Assembly: GCA_950060715.1 (NCBI GenBank)
Contig: CATLVA010000033.1
Span: forward strand, 1 to 9,569
Source: an uncultured Oligoflexia bacterium
GTDB lineage: Bacteria > Bdellovibrionota > Bacteriovoracia > Bacteriovoracales > Bacteriovoracaceae
Length of the DNA stretch: 9,569 nucleotides
Reading direction: 5' to 3'
Under the pieces are notes generated by a model. It made no database searches and had not been told where the DNA came from. It saw only the letters and a program-made list of their open reading frames with translations. The position numbers and the translations under genes are program-made. Positions 7,729 through 9,569 of this stretch are shown one piece after another; position 1 is the first letter of the stretch, and every line of letters begins with the position of its first letter.

Positions 7729-7734
7729 CACCTT
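7729..7734 (-). promoter_or_regulatory. Ribosome binding site of the porin gene
   Basis: AAGGTG lies 6 bases before the ATG at 7722, close to the consensus AAGGAG. It decides the start in favour of 7722 over the in-frame TTG at 7767, and it makes the signal peptide compact. Confidence 0.55.
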
Positions 7735-7786
7735 GAAAGCAGATTTACTAGCTAGATAAGAGCTCAATTTAGCAAGATTATGTTAA

Positions 7787-7815
7787 ATTATAAGTTGAAA
7801 AGAGACGAAAAGTAA
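7787..7815 (-). promoter_or_regulatory. Possible promoter of the porin-chrA operon
   Basis: A perfect TATAAT (7792-7787) is read on the minus strand, with a weak -35 candidate TTACTT (7815-7810) at 17-base spacing. It would give a leader of about 55-60 bases. The region is very AT-rich, so a chance match is possible. The element overlaps the start region of the divergent kinase gene, so the two genes would share control sequence. Confidence 0.3.
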
Positions 7816-7817
7816 CC

Positions 7818-9569
7818 ATGAATAAGATTAAAGGTAATTCATTATTTTGCTCTTTAGATCAAGGGCAAATTGACCAAATTGGAGTCGTAATTGATAGTCA
7901 TTCAATTGTTACTAAAACCGATTTAAAAGGACGAATTACTTATGTAAACGATAAGTTTTGCGAAATATCCGGTTTTTCTCATAAGGAAGTCTTGGGAAAA
8001 GATCATCGGATTATCAACTCAGGCCATCATCCAAAATCGTTTTTTGAAGACATGTGGGATTCTCTTTTTGAAGGGAAAATCTGGAAGGGAGAAATAAAAA
8101 ATAGAACTAAAGAGGGTGACTTTTATTGGGTTGACTCAACGATTGCTCCCATCAAAGATAGTTCAGGAAAAATATGTGAATTTATTTCCGTTCGAACTGA
8201 CATTACTCCTTTAAAAAACTTTGTCGAACTTTCAAATGAAATTCAGGAAATGGGAAATATTGGTGGATGGACTCTCGATGTAAAATCAAACACAGTCAAA
8301 TGGACGGAACAAACGTTTCGAATTCATGAAATCCCAGAGACAGAATGTATACCTACTCAGGAGGCAATAAACTTTTATGCCCCACATGAGAGAGAGAGAA
8401 TATCCTCGTTTGTTACCGAATGTATTACCACAGGTACTCCTTACTCTGGAGAGTTTGAGTTTAGAACCGCCAAGGGACGAGATATTTGGGTTCGGGCCAT
8501 GGGGCAGGCAATAAAAGATCATAATGGCGAGGTCATTAAATTAGTAGGCTCTTTTCAAGATATTACCGAACAAAAAACTCACCAACTACAATTACAAGAA
8601 TCTGTTCATCGAACAGAAATACTTAATAAACTTTTGCAAATTAATTCAGAACCGAAAGAAGATCTCAATGCGCTCTTAAAAAAGGCATTAGAGATCGTGG
8701 TTGCAATACCCTGGTTGAGCCTCACTAATAAGGGGGGAGTGTTTTTAACAGAAGGAAATGTCCTTAACCTTAAAGTTTCTCATCACCTTGGTCAAAAAAT
8801 TGAAGGTCTCTGTGCGAAGGTAGAATGTGGAAGCTGTCTTTGCGGAAGGGCACTGGCTCAAAAAGAAACCATCCATGCTAGTTGTGTTGATGAAAACCAT
8901 GAAATTACTTTTGAGGGGATCTCTCCCCACGGTCATTATAACGTTCCAATTAAAAATGGTGACGAAGTCATAGGGGTGATAGTTCTATACCTTGCTCATG
9001 GGCATCGTAGGTCACAAGCTGAAGTCGAATTTTTAGAAAATTGTGCACAGATTTTCTCCCTCATTATAACTGGGTATAGAAGTGAATTAGAGCTGATTCG
9101 TTCACGAGCAGAAGCTTTAAGTGCAGAGAGGGCAAAAAGTGAGTTCTTGGCAAATATGTCTCATGAAATTCGGTCCCCACTTAATGGTATGCTAGGCATG
9201 GCACAATTGCTGAAAGCTCCAAACCTCACAGAAGATCAACAGGATATGCTCAAAACAATTCTAAACAGTGGAGAAAGTTTACTCACTATTGTGAATGATA
9301 TTCTTGATTTTGCTAAGATTGAATCAGGGAAGCTGACCTTTGAAGATATTGATTTTAATTTAGAAGAAATTTTAGACGAGTCCGTTTCTCTTTTCAAATT
9401 TGATACACAGAAAAAAAATATTGAAATCACTCAGGTGTATGATTTGGGAGAGAAATTACTAATTGGAGACGCTACTCGTATTCGGCAAATCATAGTTAAT
9501 CTAATATCAAATGCAGTAAAATTCACTAATAAAGGGCAAATAAGAATAAAAGCTAAACTTTACGAAAAC
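7818..9569 (+). CDS. Cytoplasmic PAS-PAS-GAF sensor histidine kinase, N-terminal 584 residues (3' end outside window)
   Basis: This is a two-component sensor kinase without visible membrane segments, so it probably senses an internal signal. PAS1 spans ~20-130 (GRITYVNDKFCEISGF, HRIINSGHHP, GEIKNRTKEG, then SVRTDIT). PAS2 spans ~140-250 (ending GSFQDITEQK). The GAF domain spans ~280-420 and contains ECGSCLCGRAL (336-345), Cys356, His361 and PHGHYNVPI (370-378). After a short helical linker comes the HisKA domain with H-box SHEIRSPLNG, in which His449 is the expected phosphoacceptor. The HATPase domain follows, with N-box RIRQIIVNLISNAVKF (554-569), and the window ends before the G boxes. Such kinases often continue into receiver domains, which cannot be judged here. 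The ATG at 7818 has only a weak purine-rich upstream stretch (AAAAGAGACG). It is divergent from the porin-chrA operon across 95 bases. PAS-PAS-GAF order and kinase identity are clear; the ligand is unknown. Confidence 0.92.
   Translation, partial: MNKIKGNSLFCSLDQGQIDQIGVVIDSHSIVTKTDLKGRITYVNDKFCEISGFSHKEVLGKDHRIINSGHHPKSFFEDMWDSLFEGKIWKGEIKNRTKEGDFYWVDSTIAPIKDSSGKICEFISVRTDITPLKNFVELSNEIQEMGNIGGWTLDVKSNTVKWTEQTFRIHEIPETECIPTQEAINFYAPHERERISSFVTECITTGTPYSGEFEFRTAKGRDIWVRAMGQAIKDHNGEVIKLVGSFQDITEQKTHQLQLQESVHRTEILNKLLQINSEPKEDLNALLKKALEIVVAIPWLSLTNKGGVFLTEGNVLNLKVSHHLGQKIEGLCAKVECGSCLCGRALAQKETIHASCVDENHEITFEGISPHGHYNVPIKNGDEVIGVIVLYLAHGHRRSQAEVEFLENCAQIFSLIITGYRSELELIRSRAEALSAERAKSEFLANMSHEIRSPLNGMLGMAQLLKAPNLTEDQQDMLKTILNSGESLLTIVNDILDFAKIESGKLTFEDIDFNLEEILDESVSLFKFDTQKKNIEITQVYDLGEKLLIGDATRIRQIIVNLISNAVKFTNKGQIRIKAKLYEN

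Noticed and set aside
7723..7767. Longer porin start at TTG 7767
   Set aside because: No Shine-Dalgarno before the TTG, while AAGGTG sits 6 bases before the ATG at 7722 and gives a normal signal peptide.
7766..7789. Inverted repeat AATTTA-n12-TAAATT between porin and kinase
   Set aside because: Arms are only six A/T bases in a very AT-rich gap, so chance is a good explanation; no extension of symmetry.
8286..9430. Minus-strand open frames opposite the kinase
   Set aside because: They run antisense to conserved PAS, GAF and HisKA motifs and look like shadows.

Overview
The window is AT-rich and densely coded, with two divergent intergenic gaps of about 100 bases. It looks like a Gram-negative chromosome segment: it encodes an outer-membrane beta-barrel protein with a terminal Phe, a signal-peptide protein and an inner-membrane transporter. 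The AT-rich coding, the imu mutagenesis cassette and a large secreted protein I do not recognise would fit a Bdellovibrionota (Bacteriovorax-like) genome. That placement is an impression from style, not a demonstrated assignment.

Region 1 (1-3146, minus strand) is an imuA-imuB-dnaE2 translesion-synthesis operon. The genes overlap by 8 and 17 bases, and dnaE2 runs off the left edge just before its catalytic aspartates. All three proteins look divergent. ImuA has no intact Walker A, ImuB lacks the usual first ~50-60 residues, and the DnaE2 PHP domain has lost its metal-binding histidines. An extended -10 promoter sits so close to the imuA ATG that the transcript may be leaderless. I could not find a recognised LexA box.

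Region 2 (3257-5419, plus strand) holds one large gene with a GTG start. It encodes a 720-residue exported protein of unknown function with seven cysteines in the mature part and a His-rich C-terminal motif. Its end overlaps the convergent gene chrA by 18 bases.

Region 3 (5402-7722, minus strand) is a two-gene operon: a phosphate-selective-porin-like outer-membrane protein followed by a full-length two-domain ChrA chromate transporter. The two are joined by a TAATG stop-start overlap. The pairing suggests an oxyanion transport unit that spans both membranes.

Region 4 (7818-9569, plus strand) is a soluble PAS-PAS-GAF-HisKA-HATPase sensor kinase, divergent from the porin-chrA operon and cut by the right edge. 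Its GAF domain carries a Cys/His cluster that could bind a metal or react with redox or NO signals. Regulation of the divergent operon by this kinase is possible but not shown. No tRNA, rRNA, CRISPR array, insertion sequence or convincing intrinsic terminator was seen.
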